64,000 bases of DNA from Acidilobaceae archaeon (GCA_025058835.1 JANXEI010000001.1:376561-440560), one strand, 5' to 3'. Counted from the first letter of the stretch, positions 43,774 through 53,038 are shown. Notes: a model not told the origin generated them from the sequence alone. Numbers and translations are program-made.

Positions 43774-44557
43774 TCAGCCTGGCAAGGCTCTCCCTATCCA
43801 CAAGGCCTATCAGCTTTCTCGTCTTGTCCCCCTCAGCTATGGGCACCCTTGCTATGTTTCTGTTTATCATGATGCCAGCAGCCTCAAGCGCTGTGCTGTG
43901 AGGGTAGAGGTAGGTGCAAGGTCTCGTCATGACCGTCCTGGCTCTGGGTACCTTTGCGGGGCCCCTTGCAGCCTCCATGTGGATCCTGGCATATCCCTTC
44001 CTGAGCAGGTCGTACTGTGTCACTATGCCGACTATGGCTCCCTTCTCGTTAACTACTGGCACGCCTGTGTGCCTCAGTTCCCTCATGAGCCTCCATATTC
44101 CGCTGACGGGCTCGTCCTCCTTTACCGAGACGGGCTCTTTCATTATCTGCTCCAACCTGACCTTCTGGAGCTCGCCCTTCATGACCTTCGTAGCGTAAGC
44201 TATGGCGTCCTCCAGCCCAAAGAAGCCCAGGAACTCGTTCTCCTCCAGGACAGGAGCATACCACTCCCCCGCCCCCAGCATTGCTCTGAGCGAGCTTCTG
44301 AGGTCCATGCCGGAGCTCAAGGTCACGCGAGGGATTGCTGCCAGGTCCTTAGCCCTCGCCTCGCTCCTCGTAGATGTAACCGCCAGCACATCGGCCCTCT
44401 CCACTACTCCCAAAAGCTTGTTCCCCTCTATTACTGCCACCACTCTCGTGCCATAGTCTCTCATGATCTTTCTCACGGCCTCTATGGGCTCATCGGGACC
44501 CACGGAGAAGCTTCGAGGTCCTAGGAGCAAGGACACTGGGACGAGGCCTTTCTCCAT
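43754..44557 (-). CDS. four-CBS-domain protein
   Basis: 267-aa cytoplasmic protein composed of two Bateman modules (four CBS repeats): examples are AVRKIMRDYGTRVVAVIEGN, MKEPVSVKEDEPVSGIWRLM, HTGVPVVNEKGAIVGIVTQY and VMTRPCTYLYPHSTALEAA. CBS pairs bind adenine nucleotides such as AMP or SAM and act as energy sensors. No catalytic domain; partner unknown. Confidence 0.9.
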   Translation of the reverse strand: MEKGLVPVSLLLGPRSFSVGPDEPIEAVRKIMRDYGTRVVAVIEGNKLLGVVERADVLAVTSTRSEARAKDLAAIPRVTLSSGMDLRSSLRAMLGAGEWYAPVLEENEFLGFFGLEDAIAYATKVMKGELQKVRLEQIMKEPVSVKEDEPVSGIWRLMRELRHTGVPVVNEKGAIVGIVTQYDLLRKGYARIHMEAARGPAKVPRARTVMTRPCTYLYPHSTALEAAGIMINRNIARVPIAEGDKTRKLIGLVDRESLARLIMRMFG

Positions 44558-44589
44558 TACTCCTCCCTTCTCATATGTGCGGCTGAGGC

Positions 44590-45270
44590 TTATGTATTGG
44601 CTCCCCTCCGCGAGAACGTGATTACCTCCCCCTCCTCCACATCGTAGCCCAGGAGCTCTGCCGACCTCATCAAAACCTCCCTCGCTACCGAGAGCTTCAA
44701 GGCCTTGTCCTTCATCGAGACCTCCGGCTTCCTCCCCCTCTCAGGCTTAGAGAAGTCGTAGCCGAAGACCCTCACGCTCCTGGCTCCTGCGATCATGGGG
44801 AAGAGGGCTGCTCTATCTCCATCCGAGAAGCCGCCTAGGGATATCACGCAGCCTAAGGAGTGGCTTTGGGAGGTGTAGATCACTCTGTTCCTTTTCAGGG
44901 AGCTCTCGAAGAACAGGAACCTCTCCCTGTTGTCTCCGTGTAGGTGAACGAAGAGGAAGGGCACGATGTCTAATGCCATGCGAAGGAGCCTCTCCTCTGC
45001 GTCAAGGTCTGTCGTCAAAAAGGCCAGCGGGAGGCCTGCCTCGAGGGCCCTCTCCAGCCCGCCCTCGGGGGCGCCTAGGAGCTGGCAGTTACGCGGGGCA
45101 GAGGGGAGGGGTCCTAGCACGCAGACATCCTTACCTTCAACAGCCTCCCTGAACATCTCGAGCGTCATACACTCCTCATAGCAAGTTTGGGGACCTAGCA
45201 GCTGAGCTAAGCTCTCCCTATGTCTAGGGAACGAGAAGAGGGGCTCCACTATCTCATAGTACAGGCCCAC
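44590..45270 (-). CDS. mptE: 6-hydroxymethyl-7,8-dihydropterin pyrophosphokinase, MptE-like (DUF115)
   Basis: Transfers pyrophosphate to 6-hydroxymethyl-dihydropterin in archaeal pterin/folate synthesis. MptE/DUF115 motifs: VCVLGPLPSAP, TTDLDAEE, FLFVHLHGDN, and SLGGFSDGDRAALFP, then VFGYDFSKPERGR. The frame opens at 45318, but homologues start near GLYYEIVEPL, so GTG 45270 is preferred; this also reduces overlap with the upstream gene to 17 bp. 226 aa. Confidence 0.8.
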   Translation of the reverse strand: MGLYYEIVEPLFSFPRHRESLAQLLGPQTCYEECMTLEMFREAVEGKDVCVLGPLPSAPRNCQLLGAPEGGLERALEAGLPLAFLTTDLDAEERLLRMALDIVPFLFVHLHGDNRERFLFFESSLKRNRVIYTSQSHSLGCVISLGGFSDGDRAALFPMIAGARSVRVFGYDFSKPERGRKPEVSMKDKALKLSVAREVLMRSAELLGYDVEEGEVITFSRRGANT

Positions 45271-45820
45271 CAGCCTCTTTGCCCTCTCCCTCAAGAGCCT
45301 CAAGCTCTTGCAGCACAAGCCTCGCCACCTCCGCGTACCTCCCTCCCCTCGATGCCCTCTCCACGCACCAGGTCAGCCATCTTGCATACTCCAGGTAGCC
45401 CTTAACTGCCCCTACCCTAGCTTTTGTGAGCAGTACCAGGAGCTCCACGAGGCAGCCCATGACCCTAGAGTAGGGAGGAGGAGTTCCTCCTATGTGAGCA
45501 AACTCCTCGCACCTGTAAACGTCGTACAGCTCCCCTCTCTCCAGGAGGCGCGGCATGCACGAGTACCAGGCCCCGAGCCTCTCGTGAGGCCTTGGACACT
45601 CTTCCCACTCCACCCGGAGCTCCAACTCGTGCCTTACGCTATCATAAAAAGCGAGGGGGTCGAGGGGGGAGAGGAGAAGGAGGCGGCTGGCTCGGGGGAG
45701 GGCCCTCCAGAGGGAGGTGCCCTTGTAGACCTTGAAGCTCCTCCCGAAGATGCCCAGCGGCGAGCTGAGCCTTACCCCGCATGGGAAGGCTATGAACTCA
45801 TAGTACACGTCCTCCAGCAA
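45254..45820 (-). CDS. hypothetical protein upstream of mptE
   Basis: 188-aa protein, hydrophobic in places but without clear membrane helices. Notable residues: five Cys and many Arg; SLWRALPRASRLLLLSPLDP and LEYARWLTWCVERASRGGR. Acidic end (LQELEALEGEGKEAGG). TTG start. Overlaps mptE and must be co-translated with it, so a role in the same pterin pathway is possible, but no family is recognised. Confidence 0.6.
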   Translation of the reverse strand: MLEDVYYEFIAFPCGVRLSSPLGIFGRSFKVYKGTSLWRALPRASRLLLLSPLDPLAFYDSVRHELELRVEWEECPRPHERLGAWYSCMPRLLERGELYDVYRCEEFAHIGGTPPPYSRVMGCLVELLVLLTKARVGAVKGYLEYARWLTWCVERASRGGRYAEVARLVLQELEALEGEGKEAGGPVL

Positions 45821-45828
45821 GGCTTACC

Positions 45829-45836
45829 CATATATA
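45829..45836 (+). promoter_or_regulatory. TATA box of the C/D-box sRNA
   Basis: CATATATA centred near 45833 predicts transcription from about 45859, the first base of the sRNA terminal stem. Confidence 0.6.
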
Positions 45837-45859
45837 CTTGTCCTCCCTAATTAACAGAG

Positions 45860-45924
45860 GTAGGCCTGTGAGGTCATCTACCGCTGCTGAGGCGTGATGC
45901 CTCGAACTCCCGACTGAGGCCTAC
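45860..45924 (+). ncRNA. candidate C/D-box sRNA with two guides against tRNA
   Basis: Layout of an archaeal dual-guide C/D sRNA: terminal stem GTAGGCC (45860-45866) with GGCCTAC (45918-45924); C box GTGAGGT (45868-45874, two changes from RTGATGA); 12-nt guide; D' CTGA (45887-45890); 3-nt spacer; C' GTGATGC (45894-45900); 13-nt guide; D CTGA (45914-45917). Guide 1 is complementary to CAGCGGTAGA, a tRNA D-arm sequence, and the fifth base from D' would address G18. Guide 2 is complementary to TCGGGAGTTCGAG, a tRNA T-arm, addressing G51. The 3' end overlaps the last codon of the convergent Topo VI A gene. Confidence 0.72.
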
Positions 45925-47069
45925 TCTATCCAGTCGCCCCCCTGGATCTTCTCTGGGATGTACTTGTGAGCTAGGAACTTCAGGCCCTTGCCCACGAGCG
46001 CCTCTATCTCCAGCTTAGCCTTCTTCTCCAAGAACAGCTCGATCTCCCTCTGCCACTTCTTGGTTTGGAACCAGGGGTACTGCTGTAGATCTTTTGCCCT
46101 CTTCACGTCCGCGTCTTTCGCCTTTATTATGAAGTTCTTCCTCTCCTCAGCAGTGAGGTAGGGCTTCTTCCCCTTGTCGCCAAATATGTCGGTCATGCTG
46201 ACCCCAAGGAACCTGGCCTTGGGAGTGGCGAGCCTCTCGCTCTCGTAGCTTAGGGTTATGCTGCCCACCTTGAAGACAGAGAATATGTTCCACCCGTAGG
46301 GGTCGCTGTCGGTGATCACGTAGACTGGCAGGCCCAGCTCCTCGTTAAGCCTCCTGACGAGCCTCCTCGTGGCCCTGTCGGGCTGTCCAGCTCCCGTCAT
46401 GAGGAGACACTTGTACTGCTTCCAGAAGCCTATCCTGTGCAACTGCTGGAACACTGCGTCCTTCTCCACGACAAGCACGAACTCAGCGTTCACGTCCAAG
46501 AACTCGATGAGATCGGGCGTGGACTCTATCGCATAGGCTCCATGACCCAGCTTTGAGAGGTCTATGACGTCAGGCCCGCTCCTTATTCTCATGTCCCCCA
46601 CCATCTTGCCCTTCTCCTTGCTGAGAATTAGCATCTCCTCCCTCAACAGGTCCGTCATAACCTCTATGTCCCTGAGCACAGCATCGCTCTCGTCCTGCTC
46701 GTCCCAAGTGTTCTCCTCCTTCACCTTTCCAGCGAGGTCCATGTACGTTATAGTGTGCTTCCCCCTATAGTATAGATCCCTTATCGTAGGGTACTCGTTC
46801 TCCACCAGCGCCTGATATATTATGGATGCCATTAGTATAGTCTGCATGAACCTCCTCGCCTCCCCTGCATCCAGCAGATGTCTCTCAAGGGTCTCCTCTC
46901 CCATAACCAGGAAGCCCTTCTCTTTGTCGAAATTGGTGTTAGAGAAGGTCCTTTTCGGTATGACGAGCTTTGGGGGGTTACCCTTCTCTATCTCCTTCAA
47001 GAGGGGGAGGAGCTTCTGCCTAATGGCTAGAGCTGCTCTCCTCCTCGCCTCTGCATCAGCCCTGTCCAC
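45921..47069 (-). CDS. top6A: DNA topoisomerase VI subunit A
   Basis: Type IIB topoisomerase cleavage subunit, related to Spo11. Catalytic Tyr lies in YPTIRDLYYRGK; Toprim acidic residues in LVVEKDAVFQQL and VITDSDPYGWNI. 382 aa, normal length. GTG start, overlapping the end of top6B by 14 bp; the two subunits form the A2B2 enzyme. Confidence 0.97.
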   Translation of the reverse strand: MDRADAEARRRAALAIRQKLLPLLKEIEKGNPPKLVIPKRTFSNTNFDKEKGFLVMGEETLERHLLDAGEARRFMQTILMASIIYQALVENEYPTIRDLYYRGKHTITYMDLAGKVKEENTWDEQDESDAVLRDIEVMTDLLREEMLILSKEKGKMVGDMRIRSGPDVIDLSKLGHGAYAIESTPDLIEFLDVNAEFVLVVEKDAVFQQLHRIGFWKQYKCLLMTGAGQPDRATRRLVRRLNEELGLPVYVITDSDPYGWNIFSVFKVGSITLSYESERLATPKARFLGVSMTDIFGDKGKKPYLTAEERKNFIIKAKDADVKRAKDLQQYPWFQTKKWQREIELFLEKKAKLEIEALVGKGLKFLAHKYIPEKIQGGDWIE

Positions 47070-48723
47070 TCTTCTTCACCCCCAGGATCTTCCTAATTAC
47101 CTCCTCTGAGCTCTCCTTCTCAGGCAGCTTTACGTGAGAGGAGACCAGCTTAATTAACCCTAATAGAACTTCTTTCTCCTCCCCGGGCTTGGGAGGCTTC
47201 CACGAATGGGGCTCTTTCGACAAGACGACGAGGCTCCTAGCTATCTCAGGCAGGTACTTCGACACGGCCAAGATCTTCGTTTTGACCTCCTCCTCCCTCT
47301 CTTTGCTAGAAATGTACTCCCTCAGCCTCCTCCCGAGCTCTAGCATACCGTTCCTGATCTCCTGCTCTACCTCTGGCACCTCGCTTATGCTCTCCTTTCC
47401 CACGCCCTTGTAGGGTATCTTCGTGCTCACTACGTGGACTAGGATGACGAGGGGCGCAGGGAACTCTACTTTGTACTGCCTCCAATCGATCTCCTTCATG
47501 ATCTTGTACGACACATCTTCTCCGACCTCGTAGAGCAGAGGGATCTTGTTGGCAAATCTCAGCAACAGGGGCTCTTCCGAGGGCTGTATCTCGCCGCCGT
47601 AAGCCATCCCTAGTTCTACAATGAAGGGATGACCTTGGTAGGACCTGGGGGGCCTCCTTATTGCAGCCGCCCACTCCGGCTTATACATGGACTTGAGGCT
47701 CGTCACTATGAGCTCCTCCCCCAGAGGGCTTAGGTAGTTGCTCTGTGGAGGCTTGAACTTGAAGGTCTTCATCATATCGACTATGGTGCTGAGGAGGCCG
47801 TTGAACTTCTGATAGACCTCTGCAGGCGGAGTGTCCTCCTTTATTTCTTTGACCTTCTTTTTCAATTCCCTTATAAAATACAGAGAGCTTTTCTTCCCTA
47901 CTGACTGGAAGTCTCTCTCCAAGAACTCTCTGAAGGTCTTTGCTTTTGTTGCAGCCAACATCTGTTTCAGAGTCTCCACATCAATTCCGTGAGGGTGAGG
48001 GTTTGCCTCTTTCGGCGGGGGAGGAATAGTCGACGTCTTTTGCGGGAAGATGTAGAGCTCTTTCTCAGGAGTCTGAAAAGTGATCTGAACGTAAGGGGCT
48101 ATCAAAGCCGTCCTTGCCATATATTCCAAGACCTTGCTCCTAGCTCTGGCCCAATCACATTCTATGACCAGGGAGACCCTCGTGCCCCTCCAGGCCGTTG
48201 GCTTCTTCCAGCTGCCGTATGCATTTATGATGGGCTCATTGTTAAGGGTGTCTATGCGGAGCTTCCTGCTGTAAACGTCCTCCAGGAGGGCTGTAGAGGA
48301 CACGACATCTATGCCACTGTCAGTGGTGGACTGAGCATAGAGCACTGCAGCTTTCACTCCTATGCCGTACATGCCCCTTGCCTGCTTCAGCACGTACTTG
48401 CTGCTGAAAAGGACCTTGGCGAAGGCGTTGGGCATAACGGTGTACGGCACCCCTATGCCGTTGTCCTCCACGGTTACCTTACACCAGGTCTTCTCCTCGT
48501 TCCCCCTCCCTGATGCCTCCACCTTCTCTACAACGACCTTTATGTGGGGCTTGATCGTTTTCCTCCCCTCCTCGCTCCCGTCAATGGCATCAAGGGAGTT
48601 CTCCACGAGCTCCCTGATAGTCTGGTAGATGGCCCTGGTGGGGTTCGCGAAGCCTGCGACTTCCTTGTGCTTCGCAAAGAACTCAGATACGTTCATTCCC
48701 CTATAGCTCTCTGCGTTGCTCAT
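47056..48723 (-). CDS. top6B: DNA topoisomerase VI subunit B
   Basis: ATPase subunit of Topo VI with a GHKL fold: ELVENSLDAID (Mg/ATP Asn), EDNGIGVPYTVMPNAF, ARGMYGIGVKAAVLYAQ, followed by H2TH and transducer domains with the switch-Lys region. ATG 48723 preferred (frame opens at GTG 48732) because GGTG lies at the right spacing. 555 aa. Confidence 0.97.
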   Translation of the reverse strand: MSNAESYRGMNVSEFFAKHKEVAGFANPTRAIYQTIRELVENSLDAIDGSEEGRKTIKPHIKVVVEKVEASGRGNEEKTWCKVTVEDNGIGVPYTVMPNAFAKVLFSSKYVLKQARGMYGIGVKAAVLYAQSTTDSGIDVVSSTALLEDVYSRKLRIDTLNNEPIINAYGSWKKPTAWRGTRVSLVIECDWARARSKVLEYMARTALIAPYVQITFQTPEKELYIFPQKTSTIPPPPKEANPHPHGIDVETLKQMLAATKAKTFREFLERDFQSVGKKSSLYFIRELKKKVKEIKEDTPPAEVYQKFNGLLSTIVDMMKTFKFKPPQSNYLSPLGEELIVTSLKSMYKPEWAAAIRRPPRSYQGHPFIVELGMAYGGEIQPSEEPLLLRFANKIPLLYEVGEDVSYKIMKEIDWRQYKVEFPAPLVILVHVVSTKIPYKGVGKESISEVPEVEQEIRNGMLELGRRLREYISSKEREEEVKTKILAVSKYLPEIARSLVVLSKEPHSWKPPKPGEEKEVLLGLIKLVSSHVKLPEKESSEEVIRKILGVKKSGQG

Positions 48724-48797
48724 GAGCCCCACCTATCTCCATGAGGTTTTCAAAAGGCCTTGACCCACGTGCTGTCGTCCTCCTAAGCCTATAACCT

Positions 48798-49712
48798 TTA
48801 AAGCATGAGGCAAGGGGCTATCAAAGGCAGCACTATAGTTGCGTCACCGATGACTGCGGCGGTCTTCGCTGAGGGGCTGATCTTCCCCCAACTAACCGCC
48901 TCCCTGGGCCTTGCGCCGCTAAGGCTTCCGTCGGCCTCATGCGATGTCGTTACGTATACAGCATATTCAAGGCCCCCCTTGAACTGGGACCACCAGAGAG
49001 CATGGTGTTTACTTATTCCTCCCCCTACTATTAGCGCCACGGCCCTCTTTGAAGAGAAGAAGATATCTGCCAATCTCGACATGTCCAGGAAGTAATCGAT
49101 TTCTATTTTCTTCCCCTTCTGACCCTCCATGAAGAGGGCCGTGCCGAATGCCCCATCTGGCCATCCGGGGAGGAAGATCTCTGCCCCTCCAATCCTTGCG
49201 GCCCTTAATATGCTGTTCTGATCTTCGATCATCTCCCCTGCAAGCTTCAGCAGCTCGAAAGTGGCCCACCTTTTCCTCCCAAGTGCTCGATCCACGAGCT
49301 TTGCAGTGAACGCCTCCACCAACTCTCCGTACGAGTCGGAGGGGATGAAGATGTTGCCGAGCCTGAACATGTCAAGCTCCTTTAGCTTCGTATCGTCAGC
49401 GTCGAAGTAGCCCTTCAGGTACCTTCCACCGCTGCTCCTTGCTATGTCATGGTCTATGGCGCCGGTGGTCGTGAAGACTACGTTGAACAGGCCCCCCTCG
49501 AGGAGCTGGGCAATGACTCCCCTGAGCCCCGTAGCTATGAGGTTGCCGGTGAACGTAAGGATCCTCAGGTCGCTTACCCTTATTCCTTCCCTGAGCACCT
49601 CCACAGCCTTGTAGAGGCTTGACGCAGTGAAGCCATGCATTTGGCCGAAGGCCTCTACGAGCTCACATAACCTCATTTCCTTACTTATCCTGACGTCCTT
49701 TACAAGTTCCAA
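48798..49712 (-). CDS. dys: deoxyhypusine synthase
   Basis: Makes deoxyhypusine on aIF5A from spermidine and NAD. Core motifs: LTFTGNLIATGLRGVIAQL, VFTTTGAIDHDIAR, NSILRAARIGGAEIFLPGWP and the catalytic Lys in GGGISKHHALWW; HEADGSLSGARPREAVSWGK closes the active site. The frame opens at 49775, overlapping the divergent pilin gene, but TTG 49712 fits a TATA box at about 49741-49753 and gives 304 aa, the usual size. Confidence 0.94.
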   Translation of the reverse strand: MELVKDVRISKEMRLCELVEAFGQMHGFTASSLYKAVEVLREGIRVSDLRILTFTGNLIATGLRGVIAQLLEGGLFNVVFTTTGAIDHDIARSSGGRYLKGYFDADDTKLKELDMFRLGNIFIPSDSYGELVEAFTAKLVDRALGRKRWATFELLKLAGEMIEDQNSILRAARIGGAEIFLPGWPDGAFGTALFMEGQKGKKIEIDYFLDMSRLADIFFSSKRAVALIVGGGISKHHALWWSQFKGGLEYAVYVTTSHEADGSLSGARPREAVSWGKISPSAKTAAVIGDATIVLPLIAPCLML

Positions 49713-49756
49713 GGGAAGCCCACGGCTCGTCCCTGTTCCAACCTTATTAGCATTTG

Positions 49757-50221
49757 ATGATCGAAATCCAAACACCTCCCGCCTCTCTGCTTAGCCTGAG
49801 GCGAGGAGGAGTGAGGAAGGGTCTATCCCCTCTCGTAGCTACTCTCGTGTTGATAGCTTTCACCGTGATAGGGGGGATGCTAGTCTACGAGTACTTCAAC
49901 AGGACCTCAGAGACCATCATGAGCTCTGGCGACCAGCTCATCATAACCGCTACTCGTAGTGTTCTCGACTCCAACAGGGCTCTGGTGCAGCTTGACGTTG
50001 TCAACGGTTTCCGCGCCGATGTGAACATTCAGAACGTTACATATCTCGATAGGAGTAGCGGTACTCGGAACGTGCTAGCGATCATTGGAGAACGTCAAGT
50101 GAGTCTTGCTCCGGGGGCAAAGTACTCTTTTGCAGTCATTGTGCCTGCAGAGGCAAAGGCGATCATCATAGAGTATCGCGCAAAGGACCAGACTATGAGG
50201 AAGGTAGTGAGCATTAACTAG
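49757..50221 (+). CDS. type IV pilin-like protein with class III signal peptide
   Basis: 154-aa precursor of a pilus or archaellum-like filament. The class III signal is clear: basic VRKG followed by the hydrophobic SPLVATLVLIAFTVIGGML, with predicted PibD cleavage after the Gly of RKG. The mature part is beta-rich with an NVT sequon. It opens a three-gene pilus-assembly operon; the ATPase gene follows after about 20 bp. ATG 49757 chosen over the adjacent TTG 49754; GTG 49811 would leave only the shortest signal. Confidence 0.82.
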   Translation: MIEIQTPPASLLSLRRGGVRKGLSPLVATLVLIAFTVIGGMLVYEYFNRTSETIMSSGDQLIITATRSVLDSNRALVQLDVVNGFRADVNIQNVTYLDRSSGTRNVLAIIGERQVSLAPGAKYSFAVIVPAEAKAIIIEYRAKDQTMRKVVSIN

Positions 50222-50243
50222 ATCCTTCTTCCAGGTGATTTTT

Positions 50244-51653
50244 ATGATATCTCTTTTCAAGGAAGTTCTCGCGACGCAGAGGAAGGAAGAAGAGAAGGTA
50301 GAGGAGATTCAGCGCCCTCCGGATGACTGGAGAGTCTCGGCGCGGTACCAGGTAGGGCCTGTAACATACTATCTCTACAGCGATGACATGGGGCTCTCGA
50401 GGCTCAAGTTCGTGGAGCCTCAGCTCAAGAGCTCGAGGCTCAAGGAAATATTGGCAGGTCTCGCAAAGCCAGAGGGGGAGGCAGAACAGTATCATGTGAA
50501 CAAGGCCGCGAGCGGATACGGTCCCCTGTACCCTCTCATCATCGACCCAAACGTGGAAGAGATAGCAGTAGAGGGGCCGAATAGAAGCGTGGCAGTGATC
50601 CACAGGCTGGTGCCGGCGAGGTGGGTCGACGTAGATCTTGTCCTAGATAGCCAGACTACCGACTCCTTGGCAGTGCAGCTTGCCAGAAAGGCGGGGAGGT
50701 TGATCAGCATTGCCTCTCCCTATGCAGAAGGCCTCACCTCGGAGGGCTTTCGTGTCTCCGTAACTTTCATGAAAGAGATCTCTAGGTTCGGGAGCAGCTT
50801 CGTCTTGCGCAAATACCCAGAGAAGCCTGCAACTATGGGCGACATGATAGCCGGCAGGAACCTATCCCCCCTCATGGCAGCCTACCTATGGATCATGGTG
50901 GAGGCGCAGCTGTTCACCATGGTCATAGGGAGCATGGGGGCAGGCAAGACAACCCTCCTCCAGGCCCTTGCAGGACTCATAGCTCCCTATAACCGGGTCG
51001 TCACGATAGAGGACACGCCTGAGCTTAGACTTCTCACTCCCCACTGGGACTCTCTCATCACGAGGCCTTCGATACCTGGCGAGTCGCTAACGGAGGTGGA
51101 CCTGGAGGCCCTCCTGAAGCTCTCGCTCAGGAGGAGGGCAGAGTACATCATAGTGGGGGAGGTAAGGGGCAGGGAGGCGAGGATCTTGGCACAGGCTGCA
51201 GCCCTCGGTCATGGGGTCATGACCACGTTCCATGCAGATAGCCCTGAGGGAGCTGTGATGAGGCTCCAGATGGAGCCCATCAGCCTCCCCGAGCTGTTCT
51301 TGAGGCTCCTCGCTGTCATTGTTCATGTGAGAAAGGTACCCACCTATGGGGGGAAGGCGAGAAGGAGAGTTAGCACTATAGCCGAGGTGAACGAGGACGA
51401 GATAGTTAAGGTTTTCAGCTGGAACCCAGTGGACGACTCTTTTGCTCCATCTCGGGCAGAGGAGGTCCTCAAGGTAAGCGCGAGGTTGGAGGAGGCTTGG
51501 ATCAGGTTGGGTATACCGCACAGGGAGTTAGCGAGGGAGCTAGAGAACAGAGCAGAGGTATTGGAGAAGTTGGCGGGCCTTCCGCCCGAGGAGTTTCAGA
51601 AGGCTATCGCAAGGTTCTACATGAGTTCATATGGGGAGGTGATCGGGGTCTGA
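50244..51653 (+). CDS. type IV pilus/secretion assembly ATPase (PilT/GspE/TadA family)
   Basis: Hexameric ATPase that drives pilin assembly. N-domain to about 200; then Walker A GSMGAGKTTLL, Asp box VVTIEDTPELRLL, Walker B-like IIVGEVRGREARILAQAA, and His box HGVMTTFHADSPEGAVMRL. The gene may start at GTG 50235, but AGGTGA lies 5 nt before ATG 50244, which is preferred. 469 aa. In operon with the pilin upstream and the platform protein downstream. Confidence 0.9.
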   Translation: MISLFKEVLATQRKEEEKVEEIQRPPDDWRVSARYQVGPVTYYLYSDDMGLSRLKFVEPQLKSSRLKEILAGLAKPEGEAEQYHVNKAASGYGPLYPLIIDPNVEEIAVEGPNRSVAVIHRLVPARWVDVDLVLDSQTTDSLAVQLARKAGRLISIASPYAEGLTSEGFRVSVTFMKEISRFGSSFVLRKYPEKPATMGDMIAGRNLSPLMAAYLWIMVEAQLFTMVIGSMGAGKTTLLQALAGLIAPYNRVVTIEDTPELRLLTPHWDSLITRPSIPGESLTEVDLEALLKLSLRRRAEYIIVGEVRGREARILAQAAALGHGVMTTFHADSPEGAVMRLQMEPISLPELFLRLLAVIVHVRKVPTYGGKARRRVSTIAEVNEDEIVKVFSWNPVDDSFAPSRAEEVLKVSARLEEAWIRLGIPHRELARELENRAEVLEKLAGLPPEEFQKAIARFYMSSYGEVIGV

Positions 51654-51670
51654 GCTATAGAGAGGCTTAT

Positions 51671-53038
51671 GTGGCTGCGAGGAAGGCGATTTTTGAACGC
51701 TTAGGCTGGGATCCGGAGCTATATGGTCCAGAGGCCACGAGGTTCCTCACGCTTGCCATAGGAGCTGTTCTGGTCTCCTCTCCCGTCCTCGTAGCTTTTT
51801 TCCTATTCATTTCTCCGCGCCTTGCCCTTCTTGTCCCTCTCGTTCTCATCTTCGGCCTCCTCGCAGCTCCTAAGGTATGGCGATCAATGGTAGGGCGAGG
51901 CGTGGACAGGGAGCTCCCTACCCTGCTTTCTTATCTAGTAGTGTATTCAAAAAGTCCCATGCATATGGCAGACCTCCTCCTGAGGGCGGAGGGAGAAGGA
52001 TTTCGCTGGTCACGTTACGAGATTTCGAGATTAAGGTTGCTGATGAACTTGGGGAGAGACCCTACAACGGCGCTCAAAATGCTGGCCGACACCACGCCTG
52101 CCAGCAAGTTCGGTGAAATTATGAGGGACTACATAAACGCGCAGACCATGGGCGCTTCTAGGACTCAGCTTAGCCTTCTCCTCTTCAAGAGGGCAGTGGA
52201 GACTCTGGGAGAGCAGTGGAGAGGTCATGTAGAGTTCGGCAAGGTAGTCGCTGAGGCAATAGTAGCGGCAGTGGTCTCCGTCGTTGCCATAACCCCCTTA
52301 TCCCTTCTCGGAGGCTCAGCTCCCATGACTCTTCTCGTGCTCCCCCTCCTCGTCGCGCCGGCGGGGGCTCTCGTCATGCTCATGACCAGGCCATCTATGG
52401 GGGAGCTCAGGCTAGGCTACCTCGAGGCCCTGGCCACGTTTTCTGTTCCCCTGATTGCCGTTGCAATAAATTTCAAGCTCTCGCTGGTCGCAGGCTTGGC
52501 TTTCCTCCTCGGGATGGTAGTGGTGGTAGAGATCATGAACGTAGGCTATGGAAGGCTGTCAGAGAGAGCCCTTAGGGAGCTGAGGCTGGCCTCGGAGGAG
52601 GCAAGGCTGGGTTACCTGCCAGAGGAGAGGTTGATGAGGGCGGAGAGGCTAGCTCCAGAGGTAATAAGGGCCGTTACGTCAGCCGCCAAGGTGGCAGGTA
52701 CTTCAGGGCTGGGGGAAGCGCTCACCCAGCTTTACAGCCTGATGGAGGAGGCCAGGAGGCAGGCTAGGTCTGCCTCTATGCAGGCATCGGTGCTAGCGAT
52801 AATAGCCTCTCTGTCCGTCCCGATAGCCATCTATAGCCTCTCCCTCCTCGGCGAAGCGGCAGCCTCAATGCCTGGCACGGGATCTCCCGAACTGCTGGAG
52901 GAGATGAGCAGGTTGATCGTCTCTATGTCGCCCCTAGTGGCTCTCCCCGCCTCTGTTCTCCAGAGAGGTTGGCTGTTGTCTCCCGTCTACCCCCTCATCT
53001 CCCAAGGGATAGCTATGCTTGTTTTGGACCTGATCTGA
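51671..53038 (+). CDS. type II/IV secretion membrane platform protein (GspF/TadC family)
   Basis: Polytopic protein with two hydrophobic clusters (near residues 25-65 and 200-295) and a final pair of helices, alternating with cytoplasmic helical domains (LPTLLSYLVVYSKSPMHMADLLLR; VAGTSGLGEALTQLYSLMEEARR), the T2SSF pattern. It is the membrane platform paired with the ATPase. The frame runs back to TTG 51497 inside the ATPase gene with no good start between; GTG 51671 is the first usable one after the ATPase stop, but residues just before it (GLSYREAY) look protein-like, so the true start is uncertain. Confidence 0.82.
   Translation: MAARKAIFERLGWDPELYGPEATRFLTLAIGAVLVSSPVLVAFFLFISPRLALLVPLVLIFGLLAAPKVWRSMVGRGVDRELPTLLSYLVVYSKSPMHMADLLLRAEGEGFRWSRYEISRLRLLMNLGRDPTTALKMLADTTPASKFGEIMRDYINAQTMGASRTQLSLLLFKRAVETLGEQWRGHVEFGKVVAEAIVAAVVSVVAITPLSLLGGSAPMTLLVLPLLVAPAGALVMLMTRPSMGELRLGYLEALATFSVPLIAVAINFKLSLVAGLAFLLGMVVVVEIMNVGYGRLSERALRELRLASEEARLGYLPEERLMRAERLAPEVIRAVTSAAKVAGTSGLGEALTQLYSLMEEARRQARSASMQASVLAIIASLSVPIAIYSLSLLGEAAASMPGTGSPELLEEMSRLIVSMSPLVALPASVLQRGWLLSPVYPLISQGIAMLVLDLI

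Noticed and set aside
45860-45924. tRNA fragment or pseudo-tRNA on the minus strand
   Set aside because: The minus strand contains T-arm- and D-arm-like strings but in the wrong order (T before D) and without an acceptor; they are explained better as antisense guides of a C/D sRNA on the plus strand.
51497-51670. programmed frameshift joining the pilus ATPase and platform protein
   Set aside because: The frames overlap, but no slippery sequence or pseudoknot is evident and the two families are normally separate proteins; left as an uncertain start.
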